From contig NZ_BMUG01000001.1 in NCBI RefSeq assembly GCF_014650075.1, positions 510,710 through 574,709 on the forward strand: a stretch of DNA of 64,000 nt. The letters are read 5' to 3'. The position numbers and the translations under genes are program-made. The notes below the pieces were generated by a model. It did not search any database, was not told the DNA's origin, and saw only the letters and a program-made list of their open reading frames with translations. This document shows, one piece after another, positions 1 to 8,773 of the stretch. The first letter of the stretch is position 1, and each line of letters opens with the position of its first letter. Source of the stretch: Streptomyces microflavus (GTDB lineage Bacteria > Actinomycetota > Actinomycetes > Streptomycetales > Streptomycetaceae).

Positions 1-662
1 ACGTCGAGCTCTCCAAGACCACGTTCTTCGCGGGTGGCCGCCAGGCCGAGGTCTCGGGCCGGGTCCTCGGCGAGGTCCTCGACGTGATGCTGCGGCTGCT
101 GCACCCGATCGTCCCGTTCGTCACGGAGGAGCTCTGGACCGCGCTCACCGGGCGCGAGTCGATCGTCATCGCCGAGTGGCCGGGCGACTCCGGCTTCCGC
201 GACGACGCGGCCGAGAAGGAGATCGAGCTCGTCCAGCAGGTCGTCACCGAGGTCCGCCGCTTCCGTAACGACCAGGGCCTCCAGCCCGGCCAGAAGGTCC
301 CGGCCGAGCTGACCCTGACCGGCACGGCGCTCGCCCCGCACGAGGCGGCCATCCGCCAGCTCCTGCGGCTCCAGCCCGCGGGCGAGGGCTTCCACGCCAC
401 CGCCTCGCTCCCGGTCGCCGGGGCCACCGTCGCCCTGGACCTCTCCGGCACCATCGACGTCCCGGCCGAGCGCAAGCGGCTCACCAAGGACCTGGAGGCG
501 GCGCAGAAGGAGAAGGCGCAGGCCACCGGGAAGCTCGGCAACGAGGCGTTCCTGGCCAAGGCCCCGGACAACGTGGTCGACAAGATCCGCGGCCGCCTCT
601 CCAAGGCCGAGGCCGACATCGAGCGGATCTCCGCCCAGCTGGCGGCCCTCCCGCAGAGCTGA
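1..662 (+). CDS. valS: Valyl-tRNA synthetase, C-terminal part (5' truncated by window)
   Basis: Charges tRNA-Val with valine in the cytoplasm. About 219 codons are visible, read from base 3; the catalytic core lies outside the window. What is seen is the end of the anticodon-binding domain, including LHPIVPFVTEELW, which is typical of class I synthetases, then a C-terminal helical arm (roughly the last 65 residues) rich in Lys/Glu/Ala. That arm matches the coiled-coil tRNA-binding tail of ValRS and ends ISAQLAALPQS. A strong hairpin terminator follows, so it is probably transcribed separately from folC. The family assignment rests on this C-terminal architecture and on the valS-folC-ndk order common in actinobacteria. 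Confidence 0.95.
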   Translation, partial: VELSKTTFFAGGRQAEVSGRVLGEVLDVMLRLLHPIVPFVTEELWTALTGRESIVIAEWPGDSGFRDDAAEKEIELVQQVVTEVRRFRNDQGLQPGQKVPAELTLTGTALAPHEAAIRQLLRLQPAGEGFHATASLPVAGATVALDLSGTIDVPAERKRLTKDLEAAQKEKAQATGKLGNEAFLAKAPDNVVDKIRGRLSKAEADIERISAQLAALPQS

Positions 663-668
663 TCAGCT

Positions 669-724
669 GTACGGCGAAGCCCCCGCACCCCCGACCGACC
701 GGGGGAGCGGGGGCTTCGCCGTAC
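669..724 (+). terminator. Hairpin terminator after valS
   Basis: A perfect 18-bp inverted repeat (669-686 with 707-724, arms beginning GTACGGCGAAG) encloses a further C5/G5 pairing. It lies in the 124-bp valS-folC gap. There is no long T-run, as is usual in Streptomyces. Confidence 0.75.
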
Positions 725-786
725 CGTCTGCGGGCAGTCTGCCGGGCGCTGCGCGCGATGTCGGTGCCCATCCGTAGACTGGCCCC

Positions 787-2319
787 GTGAGTGAGCCCCG
801 CCCTTCAGACCGGCACGACGCGTCCCAGCCCGACGACACCTTCGAGGAGATCGTCGGCGAAGAGACCCAGCGCGACCCCGACCTGGCGGTGATCGAAGCC
901 GGGAGCCGCACCCTGCGCACCTATGCGGGGTCCCCCCAGGGCGAAGCGGTCCCCGCCCGACCCACCGACCCCGAGACCGACAAGGCGCTGCGCGCGGTGG
1001 AGCAGGAGCTCGCCGGACGCTGGGGCGAGACCAAGCTCGAGCCCTCCGTCACCCGCATCGCCGCCCTGATGGACGTGCTCGGCGAGCCGCAGCGCGCCTA
1101 CCCCTCGATCCACATCACGGGGACCAACGGCAAGACCTCCACGGCCCGCATGATCGAGGCCCTGCTCAACGCGTTCGAGCTGCGCACCGGCCGCTACACC
1201 TCGCCGCACGTCCAGTCGATCACCGAGCGGATCAGCCTCGACGGCTCCCCGATCGAGCCCGAGCGCTTCATCGAGACGTACGAGGACATCAAGCCGTACG
1301 TCGAGATGGTCGACGCCCAGCAGCCCTACCGGCTCTCCTTCTTCGAGGTGCTCACCGGCATGGCGTACGCGGCCTTCGCCGACGCGCCCGTCGATGTGGC
1401 GGTCGTCGAGGTCGGCATGGGCGGCACCTGGGACGCCACCAACGTCATCGACTCCACCGTCGCCGTCGTCACCCCGATCTCGCTGGACCACACCGACCGC
1501 CTCGGCACCACACCGGCGGAGATCGCCGGGGAGAAGGCCGGCGTCATCAAGCAGGGCGCCACGGTCATCCTGGCGCAGCAGCCGGTGGACGCCGCGCAGG
1601 TGATGCTGAAGAAGGCCGTCGAGGTCGACGCCACCGTGGCCCGCGAGGGCATGGAGTTCGGCATCGTCTCCCGGGAGGTCGCGGTCGGCGGGCAGCTGCT
1701 GACGCTGCGCGGCCTGGGCGGCGCGGCCACCGAGTACACCGACATCTTCCTCCCGCTGTACGGGGCCCACCAGGCGCACAACGCCGCGGTGGCGCTCGCC
1801 GCCGTCGAGGCCTTCTTCGGTATCGGCGCCGAGCAGGCCCGCTCGCTCGACATCGACGCGATCCGCAAGGCGTTCGCCGCTGTCGTCTCGCCCGGCCGGC
1901 TGGAGGTCGTGCGCTCCAGCCCGACCGTCGTCCTGGACGCCGCCCACAACCCGGCGGGCGCCAAGGCCGCGGCGGACGGCATCTCCGAGGCGTTCAGCTT
2001 CTCCCGGCTGATCGGTGTGGTCGGCACCAGCGGCGACAAGGACGTCCGCGGGCTCCTGGAAGCCTTCGAGCCCATCTTCGCTGAGGTCGTCGTCACACAG
2101 AACTCCACCGAACGCGCGATGGACGCGGACGAGCTGGCCGCCATCGCCGTCGAGGTCTTCGGCGACGACCGGGTCCAGGTCGAACCGCGACTCGACGACG
2201 CGCTGGAGGCGGCGATCACGCTGGCCGAGGAGGACGACGAGTACGCGGGCGCCGGAGTCCTGGTGACCGGATCGGTGATCACGGTCGGCGAGGCCCGGCT
2301 GCTGCTGGGAAGGGGCTGA
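787..2319 (+). CDS. folC: Bifunctional folylpolyglutamate synthase / dihydrofolate synthase
   Basis: Adds glutamate to dihydropteroate and folates (ATP-dependent, Mur-ligase superfamily), supplying polyglutamylated folates in the cytoplasm. The 510-aa product has the P-loop ITGTNGKTS near residue 113, an AHNPAG motif that opens the C-terminal ligase domain, and the HTDRLG metal/ATP region. The first ~70 residues are an acidic extension before the conserved core and probably disordered. The start is GTG at 787. No Shine-Dalgarno sequence is visible, but a TAGACT -10-like hexamer (775-780) ends 7 bases before the GTG, so a leaderless transcript is plausible. The DUF4233-type gene follows after 8 bp and is likely co-transcribed. 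Confidence 0.95.
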   Translation: MSEPRPSDRHDASQPDDTFEEIVGEETQRDPDLAVIEAGSRTLRTYAGSPQGEAVPARPTDPETDKALRAVEQELAGRWGETKLEPSVTRIAALMDVLGEPQRAYPSIHITGTNGKTSTARMIEALLNAFELRTGRYTSPHVQSITERISLDGSPIEPERFIETYEDIKPYVEMVDAQQPYRLSFFEVLTGMAYAAFADAPVDVAVVEVGMGGTWDATNVIDSTVAVVTPISLDHTDRLGTTPAEIAGEKAGVIKQGATVILAQQPVDAAQVMLKKAVEVDATVAREGMEFGIVSREVAVGGQLLTLRGLGGAATEYTDIFLPLYGAHQAHNAAVALAAVEAFFGIGAEQARSLDIDAIRKAFAAVVSPGRLEVVRSSPTVVLDAAHNPAGAKAAADGISEAFSFSRLIGVVGTSGDKDVRGLLEAFEPIFAEVVVTQNSTERAMDADELAAIAVEVFGDDRVQVEPRLDDALEAAITLAEEDDEYAGAGVLVTGSVITVGEARLLLGRG

Positions 2320-2327
2320 GAAGAAGG

Positions 2328-2690
2328 ATGCGTACGCTCTGCGCCTCGACGCTGCTCGGTGAGTTCTTCGTGATCGGCTTCGCCGGCCTCGTCGCGATGA
2401 AGCTGGACGACGTCTCCATGGCCGCGGTCTGGACGGTCTGCGGCGTCGGCATGGTGCTCTCCCTGCTGCTCTGCGGGATGCTCGGCCGCCCCGGCGGCAT
2501 CCAGCTCGGCTGGGCGCTCCAGGTCGCCCTGGTCCTCAGCGGCTTCGTGGTCCCGATGATGTTCATCCTCGGCCTGGTCTTCGGCGGGCTGTGGTGGGCC
2601 TCGATCCACTACGGCCGCAAGATCGACGAGGCCAAGGCCCGCTGGGCGGCCCAGCAGGCCCAGCAGGAGACCGGCGGGGCCACGGCCTGA
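2328..2690 (+). CDS. Small multi-pass membrane protein, DUF4233-like
   Basis: A 120-aa protein with about four hydrophobic segments, approximately residues 5-25, 32-52, 55-72 and 75-95, and a charged tail rich in Ala/Gln (AQQAQQETGG). The gene starts at ATG 2328, 8 bp after folC, behind GAGAAGGATG, so translational coupling is likely. Small membrane proteins of this kind (DUF4233) commonly follow folC in actinobacteria. No catalytic motif is seen and its function is unknown. Confidence 0.75.
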   Translation: MRTLCASTLLGEFFVIGFAGLVAMKLDDVSMAAVWTVCGVGMVLSLLLCGMLGRPGGIQLGWALQVALVLSGFVVPMMFILGLVFGGLWWASIHYGRKIDEAKARWAAQQAQQETGGATA

Positions 2691-2807
2691 CGTGACGGAA
2701 GGTGCCCGGGCCCCGGGGGTGACCCTGAGTGAACCCGGGCGCAGACCCGCCCCCGTACCCCTGTAATCTCGCCCTCACCGCACCCGTATGCCTGCAAGGA
2801 GCCGCAC

Positions 2808-3221
2808 ATGACTCAGCGCACCCTCGTCCTGCTCAAGCCCGACGCGGTCCGCCGCGGCCTGATCGGCGAGATCGTCGGCCGGATCGAGCGCAAGGCGGGC
2901 TGGCGGATCACCGCGCTGGAGCTGCGTACCCTGGACCAGGACACGCTGGAGCAGCACTACGGGGAGCACAAGGGCCGCCCGTTCTACGAGCCGCTCGTCG
3001 AGTTCATGGCCTCCGGCCCGGTCGTCGCCCTGGTGGCCGAAGGCGAGCGGGTGATCGAGGGCGTCCGTGCCCTGGCCGGCCCCACCGACCCGATCGCCGC
3101 CGCGCCCGGGTCGATCCGTGGTGACTTCGGCACGATCACCCGGGAGAACCTCATCCACGCCTCGGACTCGCAGGAGTCCGCAGAGCGAGAACTGAAGCTT
3201 TTCTTTCCGGGACTTTCCTGA
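2808..3221 (+). CDS. ndk: Nucleoside diphosphate kinase
   Basis: Transfers the gamma phosphate from ATP to NDPs through a phosphohistidine and balances cytoplasmic NTP/dNTP pools. At 137 aa it has the normal family length. It begins QRTLVLLKPDAV and carries the active-site context NLIHASDS, with the catalytic His at about residue 117. ATG 2808 is preceded by AAGGAG at good spacing. A hairpin terminator follows, so it is probably a single-gene unit. The position beside folC and mreB is a conserved actinobacterial arrangement. Confidence 0.97.
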   Translation: MTQRTLVLLKPDAVRRGLIGEIVGRIERKAGWRITALELRTLDQDTLEQHYGEHKGRPFYEPLVEFMASGPVVALVAEGERVIEGVRALAGPTDPIAAAPGSIRGDFGTITRENLIHASDSQESAERELKLFFPGLS

Positions 3222-3251
3222 CCCGATCGGCCAAACAGCGCTGCCTGCCTG

Positions 3252-3280
3252 GGGCGACCGAAGTAATTCGGTCGCCCTTC
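3252..3280 (+). terminator. Hairpin terminator after ndk
   Basis: Perfect 11-bp inverted repeat (GGGCGACCGAA at 3252-3262, TTCGGTCGCCC at 3267-3277) with a 4-nt GTAA loop, 30 bp after the ndk stop codon. Confidence 0.8.
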
Positions 3281-3509
3281 GGCATAGGGTTTGGGATCGC
3301 GGGAACGCATCCCTCCGACGTAACGTCACCATGGGTAGGACGGGCACCCGTTCCGCTCACAATGGCGAAGGACCCTCGCGCTGTGTCCGTGCATACGGCA
3401 CTACGATGGAAGCTTCCACGCCCGCAGCGCCAACCTCGCCTACCAGAACAAGCCATCTTCGCTACCTGGGAAGGCCCGACGCATCCTCATGGGGAACAAG
3501 GGGAACTCA

Positions 3510-4529
3510 ATGTCGTTCATCGGCCGTGACATGGCTATCGACCTCGGGACTGCCAACACGCTGGTGTACGTCAGGGGGCGCGGCATCGTCCTGAACGAGC
3601 CGTCCGTCGTGGCCATCAACACCAACACCGGCGGGATTCTGGCGGTCGGCTCCGAGGCCAAGAAAATGATCGGGCGCACGCCGGGCAACATCGTCGCCGT
3701 GCGGCCCCTGAAGGACGGCGTGATCGCCGACTTCGAGATCACGGAGCGGATGCTCCGCTACTTCATCCTCAAGATCCACAAGCGCCGCTACCTGGCCCGC
3801 CCCCGGGTCGTCGTCTGCGTGCCCTCCGGTATCACCGGGGTCGAGCGCCGCGCCGTCATCGAGGCATCGACGCAGGCCGGCGCGCGCCAGGTGCACATCA
3901 TCGAGGAGCCCATGGCCGCCGCCATCGGCTCCGGCCTGCCGGTCCACGAGGCCACGGGCAACATGGTCGTCGACATCGGTGGCGGCACCACCGAGGTCGC
4001 GGTGATCTCGCTCGGCGGAATCGTCACTGCCCAGTCGATCCGGACCGCCGGTGACGAGCTGGACAACGCGATCATCCAGCACATCAAGAAGGAGTACTCG
4101 CTCCTCCTCGGTGAGCGGACCGCCGAACAGATCAAGATCACGATCGGCTCCGCGTTCGACCTGGAGAAGGACGAGCACACCGAGATCCGTGGCCGGGACC
4201 TGGTCTCCGGGCTGCCCAAGACGGTCGTCATCTCGGCCGCCGAGGTCCGCAAGGCCATCGAGGAGCCGGTCAACGCGATCGTCGACGCCGTGAAGACGAC
4301 GCTCGACAAGTGCCCGCCCGAGCTCTCCGGCGACATCATGGACCGCGGCATCGTCCTCACCGGCGGCGGCGCGCTGCTGCGCGGACTGGACGAGCGGCTG
4401 CGCCACGAGACGGGCATGCCGATCCACATCGCCGAGGACCCGCTGGACTCCGTGGCGCTCGGCTCCGGCAAGTGCGTCGAGGAGTTCGAGGCGCTCCAGC
4501 AGGTGCTGGACGCCCAGCCCCGCCGGTAG
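3510..4529 (+). CDS. mreB: Rod shape-determining actin-like protein MreB
   Basis: Actin-fold ATPase that forms membrane-bound filaments and positions peptidoglycan synthesis; in Streptomyces it acts mainly in sporulation-associated wall synthesis. The 339-aa product has the phosphate-1 motif DLGTANT (from residue 11), the phosphate-2 motif [11 protein letters not shown] and the C-terminal ATP-binding [10 protein letters not shown]. The start was set at ATG 3510 because GGGGAA lies 7-8 bases upstream and the product then begins [13 protein letters not shown]. An in-frame ATG at 3489 would add seven residues but has no well-spaced ribosome site. It heads the mreB-mreC-mreD-pbp2-rodA cluster; the 177-bp gap to mreC contains short repeats. 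Confidence 0.96.
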   Translation: MSFIGRDMAIDLGTANTLVYVRGRGIVLNEPSVVAINTNTGGILAVGSEAKKMIGRTPGNIVAVRPLKDGVIADFEITERMLRYFILKIHKRRYLARPRVVVCVPSGITGVERRAVIEASTQAGARQVHIIEEPMAAAIGSGLPVHEATGNMVVDIGGGTTEVAVISLGGIVTAQSIRTAGDELDNAIIQHIKKEYSLLLGERTAEQIKITIGSAFDLEKDEHTEIRGRDLVSGLPKTVVISAAEVRKAIEEPVNAIVDAVKTTLDKCPPELSGDIMDRGIVLTGGGALLRGLDERLRHETGMPIHIAEDPLDSVALGSGKCVEEFEALQQVLDAQPRR

Positions 4530-4583
4530 GACGGACGCAACATCACCCGATCCGGCGCGCGGACGCTGCGGCTCCGCCCGCCG

Positions 4584-4662
4584 GATCGTTGATATAGATC
4601 GTTGCTGTACACGTACCGACGCAGAGTCAGACACTGACGTGGATACACGTACAGACACGTAC
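4584..4662 (+). repeat. Short repeats in the mreB-mreC intergenic region
   Basis: Two GATCGTTG copies (4584-4591, 4597-4604) flank an AT-rich GATATA. Three ACACGTAC copies follow at 4609-4616, 4645-4652 and 4655-4662; each contains the palindrome ACGT. They sit upstream of mreC, where a promoter or operator would be expected. Role unknown. Confidence 0.5.
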
Positions 4663-4706
4663 ACACAGGCACGAACATTCCGACGAGGAAGGCACGGCCG
4701 CCGCAC

Positions 4707-5777
4707 GTGAGGGACACACGAGAGAGCCGGCTGCTCCTGGTGCTGCTGATCGCCATCGCATTCGCCCTGATCACGGTGGATATCCGAGGCGGCGAGGAGT
4801 CACCGGTGGACGGTGCCCGGCAGGCCGCCGCCACGGTCTTCGGACCGGTGGAGAACGGCGTCGCGGCAGCGGTCGACCCGGTGGGCAACGCCATAGGGGC
4901 GGTACGGGACTCCGGCAACCGGCACGACCGGATCTCCGCCCTGGAGCAGGAGAACGCCGCGCTGAAGGCCAAGCTCGGCAGCGACGACCGCACCAACAGC
5001 CGCGTCCGCCAGCTCGACGCCATGCTGAAGAACGCGGGCGCCGGGCAGTACGGCATCAAGGGCGCCGAGGTCATCGCCATAGGAGCGGCCCAGGGCTTCT
5101 CCTGGACGGTCACCATCGACGCCGGCGCCAACGACGGCATCCGCCGCGACATGACCGTACTCAACGGTGAGGGGCTGGTCGGGCGGGTCACCACCGTCGG
5201 CCCGAACACCGCGACGGTCCTGCTGGCCAACGACCCGGACTTCACCGTCGGCACCCGGATGGAGAAGACCGACGAGCTCGGCTTCGCCACCGGCCAGGGC
5301 TCGCGCCCGCTCTCGGTCCAGTTCCTCAACGGCAAGGCCAAGGTGAAGGCGGGCGACCGGCTCGTCACCTTCGGCTCCAGCAAGGACAAGCCCTTCGTGC
5401 CCGGCGTCCCGGTCGGCGAGGTCGTCCGCGTGGACCCCTCGGGCGGCGCACTGACCCGGACCGTCTACGTGAAGCCGTACGTCGGGTTCACCAAGCTCGA
5501 CATCGTCGGCGTCGTCGTCCAGGCCCCGCGCTCGGACCCGCGCGACACGGTCCTGCCGAAGCAGCCCGTCAAGACCAAGCCCAAGCCCACCCCCACGGTC
5601 ACCGTCACCGTCCAGCCCAACGGCGACCTCGTCGACGGCTCGGGCAAGGTCGTCGGCAACATCAACGAGAAGCCGGGCGACGGCGAAGCGGCCGGTGACG
5701 CGGCAGGAAATCAGCAGGGCAACGCCCAGCAACCGGGCGACCAGCAACCCGACAACACGGCAAACGACCAGGAGTAG
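4707..5777 (+). CDS. mreC: Rod shape-determining protein MreC
   Basis: Bitopic membrane protein of the elongasome; its extracytoplasmic beta-domain binds PBP2. The 356-aa product has one N-terminal membrane helix (about residues 8-24, LLLVLLIAIAFALITV), a coiled coil (HDRISALEQENAALKAKLG), the twin beta-barrel MreC domain (about 100-280) and a long low-complexity Pro/Lys/Thr then Gly/Asn/Gln-rich tail of ~75 residues that is much longer than in rods such as E. coli. The start is GTG 4707 behind GACGAGGAAGG. mreD follows after 11 bp. Confidence 0.93.
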   Translation: MRDTRESRLLLVLLIAIAFALITVDIRGGEESPVDGARQAAATVFGPVENGVAAAVDPVGNAIGAVRDSGNRHDRISALEQENAALKAKLGSDDRTNSRVRQLDAMLKNAGAGQYGIKGAEVIAIGAAQGFSWTVTIDAGANDGIRRDMTVLNGEGLVGRVTTVGPNTATVLLANDPDFTVGTRMEKTDELGFATGQGSRPLSVQFLNGKAKVKAGDRLVTFGSSKDKPFVPGVPVGEVVRVDPSGGALTRTVYVKPYVGFTKLDIVGVVVQAPRSDPRDTVLPKQPVKTKPKPTPTVTVTVQPNGDLVDGSGKVVGNINEKPGDGEAAGDAAGNQQGNAQQPGDQQPDNTANDQE

Positions 5778-5788
5778 GGCTGATCCCC

Positions 5789-6454
5789 ATGCGCATCAAC
5801 CGGACTCTGCTCTCCATCGCCCTGGTCGTCGTCGCCCTCGTCGTCCAGGTATCCGTCCTCGCCCGCCTCCAGCTCCCCGGCGCCGTCCCGGACCTGCTGC
5901 TCCTCACCGTCCTCGGACTCGCCTTCGTGTACGGGCCCGTCAGCGGCTCGCTCATCGGCTTCGGGGCGGGCCTCCTCGCGGACCTCGCACCCCCCGCCGA
6001 CCACGCCGCCGGGCGCTACGCCCTGGTGCTCTGCGTCATCGGCTACCTCGCGGGCCTGGTCCGGCCGGAGAACGGGCAGCTCAAGTCGGCCTTCGCCCCG
6101 ATGGCGGCCGTGGTCGGCGCGGCGCTCGGCTCGACCCTGCTCTACGCGGGTGTCGGCGCCCTGGTCGGCGACACGGCCGCCCGCCATGTGGGCCTGGGCA
6201 GTCTGCTGTTCACCGCTCTGGTCTACGACCTGCTGCTGGCCCCCTTCACCGTGCCGCTGATCATGGCGCTGGCCAGACGCACCGAGAACGACCCGCTCTC
6301 CGAGGCATCCTCCGGCGGGAACGACGTGGCCGCGGGCTGGCTGGCCTCGGGCACCGGGCTGCGCATCGGCAGCCAGCGCGGCGGACTGCGCGTCAAGGCC
6401 GCCCGCAACCGCGCGGCCCGCGCGGGACGCATCAAGGGGGTCAAGCGACTGTGA
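5789..6454 (+). CDS. mreD: Rod shape-determining protein MreD
   Basis: Polytopic membrane component of the Mre complex. The 221-aa product has five or six hydrophobic segments in the first ~170 residues (for example SIALVVVALVVQVSVLARL) and a basic Arg/Ala-rich C-terminal tail ending RIKGVKRL, expected in the cytoplasm. ATG 5789 lies 11 bp after mreC, and the AGGAG that could serve it overlaps the end of mreC, so coupling is likely. A short CGGGGG/CCCCCG hairpin (6505-6520) lies in the 99-bp gap before pbp2. MreD sequences diverge strongly; the assignment leans on topology and position. Confidence 0.9.
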   Translation: MRINRTLLSIALVVVALVVQVSVLARLQLPGAVPDLLLLTVLGLAFVYGPVSGSLIGFGAGLLADLAPPADHAAGRYALVLCVIGYLAGLVRPENGQLKSAFAPMAAVVGAALGSTLLYAGVGALVGDTAARHVGLGSLLFTALVYDLLLAPFTVPLIMALARRTENDPLSEASSGGNDVAAGWLASGTGLRIGSQRGGLRVKAARNRAARAGRIKGVKRL

Positions 6455-6553
6455 AGCCGTACGCGACAGAGGGCACCGGGGGAACCGCGTGAGGCTGTAT
6501 CTCCCGGGGGACGACCCCCGTACCCCCAGCCGAACCACCACCGGGGGCACCCA

Positions 6554-8773
6554 GTGAGCAACATTCCCGAGACCGGGCGGACCCAGCGGGTCCAGATCCG
6601 CCTCATCGTCATCCAGGTCCTGGTCTTCTCCCTGCTGCTCACCCTCGGCGGGCGTCTGTGGTACCTCCAGATCCGCAACGGTGACGAGTACACGGCCGAA
6701 GCCGCCGGCAACGGCGTACAGCAGGTCGTCCAGCCCGCCGTGCGCGGCTCGATCCTCGACGCGCGGGGTGTCCCGCTCGCCGACAACGAGACCCGGCTCG
6801 TCGTCTCCGCGAGCCGCACCGAGCTGCTGAAGATGAAGGACGACGGCGTCGGCGTCCTCACCCGGCTCGCCGACGTCCTGGACATGAAGGCCCAGGACGT
6901 CCGCGACAAGGTCCGCCTCTGCGACTCCAAGACCCCGCAGCCCTGCTGGAACGGCTCGCCCTACCAGCCGATCCCGGTCACCGACGAGGCCACCACCCAG
7001 CAGGCCCTCCAGATCCGCGAGCGCGCCGAGGACTTCCCCGGCATCACCGCCGAACCCACCGCCGTACGCCGCTACGCCGCACCCGGCAAGGCGCGGACCG
7101 CGCAGGTCCTCGGCTACCTCTCGCCGGTCACCGACGAGGAGATCCAGCAGGCCCAGGACGGCCCGTCGCCCTACCTGCGCTCCGACCAGGTCGGCCGCTC
7201 GGGCATCGAGCGCACCTACGACAAGGAGCTGCGCGGCAAGGCGGGCGTCACCCGCTACGAGGTCGACAACCTCGGCCGCGTCATGGGCGAGGCGGAGAAC
7301 GACCCGGCGGTGTCCGGCTCCACCCTCGTCACCAGCCTCGACGCCCGGGTCCAGGCGGTGGCCGAGTACGAGCTCGCCCAGGCGATGAAGAAGGTCCGGG
7401 ACGAGACCGACAAGATCACCGGCCGGAAGTACGAGGCCGACTCCGGCGCCGTCGTCGTCATGGAGTCGAAGACGGGCCGCGTCATCTCGATGGCCTCCCA
7501 GCCCGACTACGACCCCAACGACTGGGTCGGCGGCATCTCCGGCAAGCAGTACGCCAAGCTCACGAGCAAGAAGTCCAACTACCCACTGCTCAACCGGGGC
7601 ATCCAGGGCCAGGCGCCCGCCGGCTCCATCTTCAAGGTGGTCTCCGCGAGCGCGGCCGTGCGGGGCGGCCACGCCTTCAACGACCGCTACAACTGCAGCA
7701 GCTCCTACAGCCTCGGCAGCCAGACCTTCGCGAACTTCGAGTCCCAGGGGCACGGCCCCATCACCCTCGGCGACGCGCTCAAGTACTCCTGCAACACCGT
7801 CTTCTACCGTCTCGGCCACGAGGAGTGGGTGCGTGACGGCGGCATAAAGCCCAAGAAGGACGCCAAGAACTGGTTCTACACCACCGCCCGCGACTTCGGT
7901 CTCGGCGCCGAGACCGGCATCGACCTGCCGAACGAGGTCAAGGGCCGCATCCCGGACCGCAAGTGGAAGCAGGACTTCTGGAAGGCGAACAAGGACGCCT
8001 GGTGCAAGGAGGGCAAGAAGGGCGGCACCTACGTGCAGCAGATCGCGTACGAGAGCTGCCTCGAAGGCAACCAGCTCAAGGCCTACGACAGCATCAACTA
8101 CGCCATCGGCCAGGGTGACGTCCTGGTCACCCCCATCCAGATGGCCACCGCCTACGCCGCCATCAGCAACGGCGGCACCCTCCACGCCCCCACCGTCGGC
8201 AAGGCCGTGATCAGCCCCGACGGCAAGACGGTCCAGGAGATCAAGCCCAAGGTCACCGGGAAGCTGCCCGTCAACGCCCAGACCATCAAGGACCTCGACA
8301 AGGGTCTGCGCTCGGTGGTCGAGCCCGGCGGCACCGCCGCCTGGCGGTTCGGCGGCTGGCCGCAGGACAAGATCCCGATGCGCGCCAAGACCGGCACCGC
8401 CCAGGTGTACGGCAAGCAGACCACCTCGTGGTTCGCCACCTACACCGACGACTACACCATCATCATGACGATCTCCCAGGGCGGCACCGGCTCCGGCGCC
8501 TCCGGGCCCGCCGTCCGCAAGATCTACGACGCGCTCTACGGCCTCGACGCCGAGGGCAACCAGGATGTGAAGAAGGCCCTGCTGCCCAAGCCGCAGAAGG
8601 CGCTGCCGAAGATCCAGCCCGACGGCTCGATCTACGCCCCGAAGGTCAAGCCGTACAACCCCGCGCCGACGGAGCCCGAGGGCCAGGAGGCCGACCCCGA
8701 GAACCTGATCCCGCAGCCCCCGGGGCAGCCGGGACTCACCGGATCACCGGCGGCGACCGGGAGGCGGCCCTGA
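6554..8773 (+). CDS. mrdA: Penicillin-binding protein 2, class B transpeptidase (MrdA)
   Basis: Cross-links peptidoglycan during lateral/spore wall synthesis with RodA. The 739-aa product has a membrane anchor (about residues 14-36), a PBP-dimer domain (~45-270) and a transpeptidase domain with the catalytic serine in AGSIFK (Ser358), the SxN motif SCN (412-414) and KTGTA (from Lys612). The C-terminal ~70 residues are Pro/Lys-rich and probably disordered. GTG 6554 follows CCGGGGGCACCCA. Its TGA overlaps the rodA ATG by one base, giving tight coupling with its SEDS partner. Confidence 0.95.
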   Translation: MSNIPETGRTQRVQIRLIVIQVLVFSLLLTLGGRLWYLQIRNGDEYTAEAAGNGVQQVVQPAVRGSILDARGVPLADNETRLVVSASRTELLKMKDDGVGVLTRLADVLDMKAQDVRDKVRLCDSKTPQPCWNGSPYQPIPVTDEATTQQALQIRERAEDFPGITAEPTAVRRYAAPGKARTAQVLGYLSPVTDEEIQQAQDGPSPYLRSDQVGRSGIERTYDKELRGKAGVTRYEVDNLGRVMGEAENDPAVSGSTLVTSLDARVQAVAEYELAQAMKKVRDETDKITGRKYEADSGAVVVMESKTGRVISMASQPDYDPNDWVGGISGKQYAKLTSKKSNYPLLNRGIQGQAPAGSIFKVVSASAAVRGGHAFNDRYNCSSSYSLGSQTFANFESQGHGPITLGDALKYSCNTVFYRLGHEEWVRDGGIKPKKDAKNWFYTTARDFGLGAETGIDLPNEVKGRIPDRKWKQDFWKANKDAWCKEGKKGGTYVQQIAYESCLEGNQLKAYDSINYAIGQGDVLVTPIQMATAYAAISNGGTLHAPTVGKAVISPDGKTVQEIKPKVTGKLPVNAQTIKDLDKGLRSVVEPGGTAAWRFGGWPQDKIPMRAKTGTAQVYGKQTTSWFATYTDDYTIIMTISQGGTGSGASGPAVRKIYDALYGLDAEGNQDVKKALLPKPQKALPKIQPDGSIYAPKVKPYNPAPTEPEGQEADPENLIPQPPGQPGLTGSPAATGRRP

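Noticed and set aside
5711-8185. 824-codon open frame opposite mreD and pbp2
   Set aside because: Shadow of third-position GC bias; composition is Val/Gly/Ala/Asp without family motifs.
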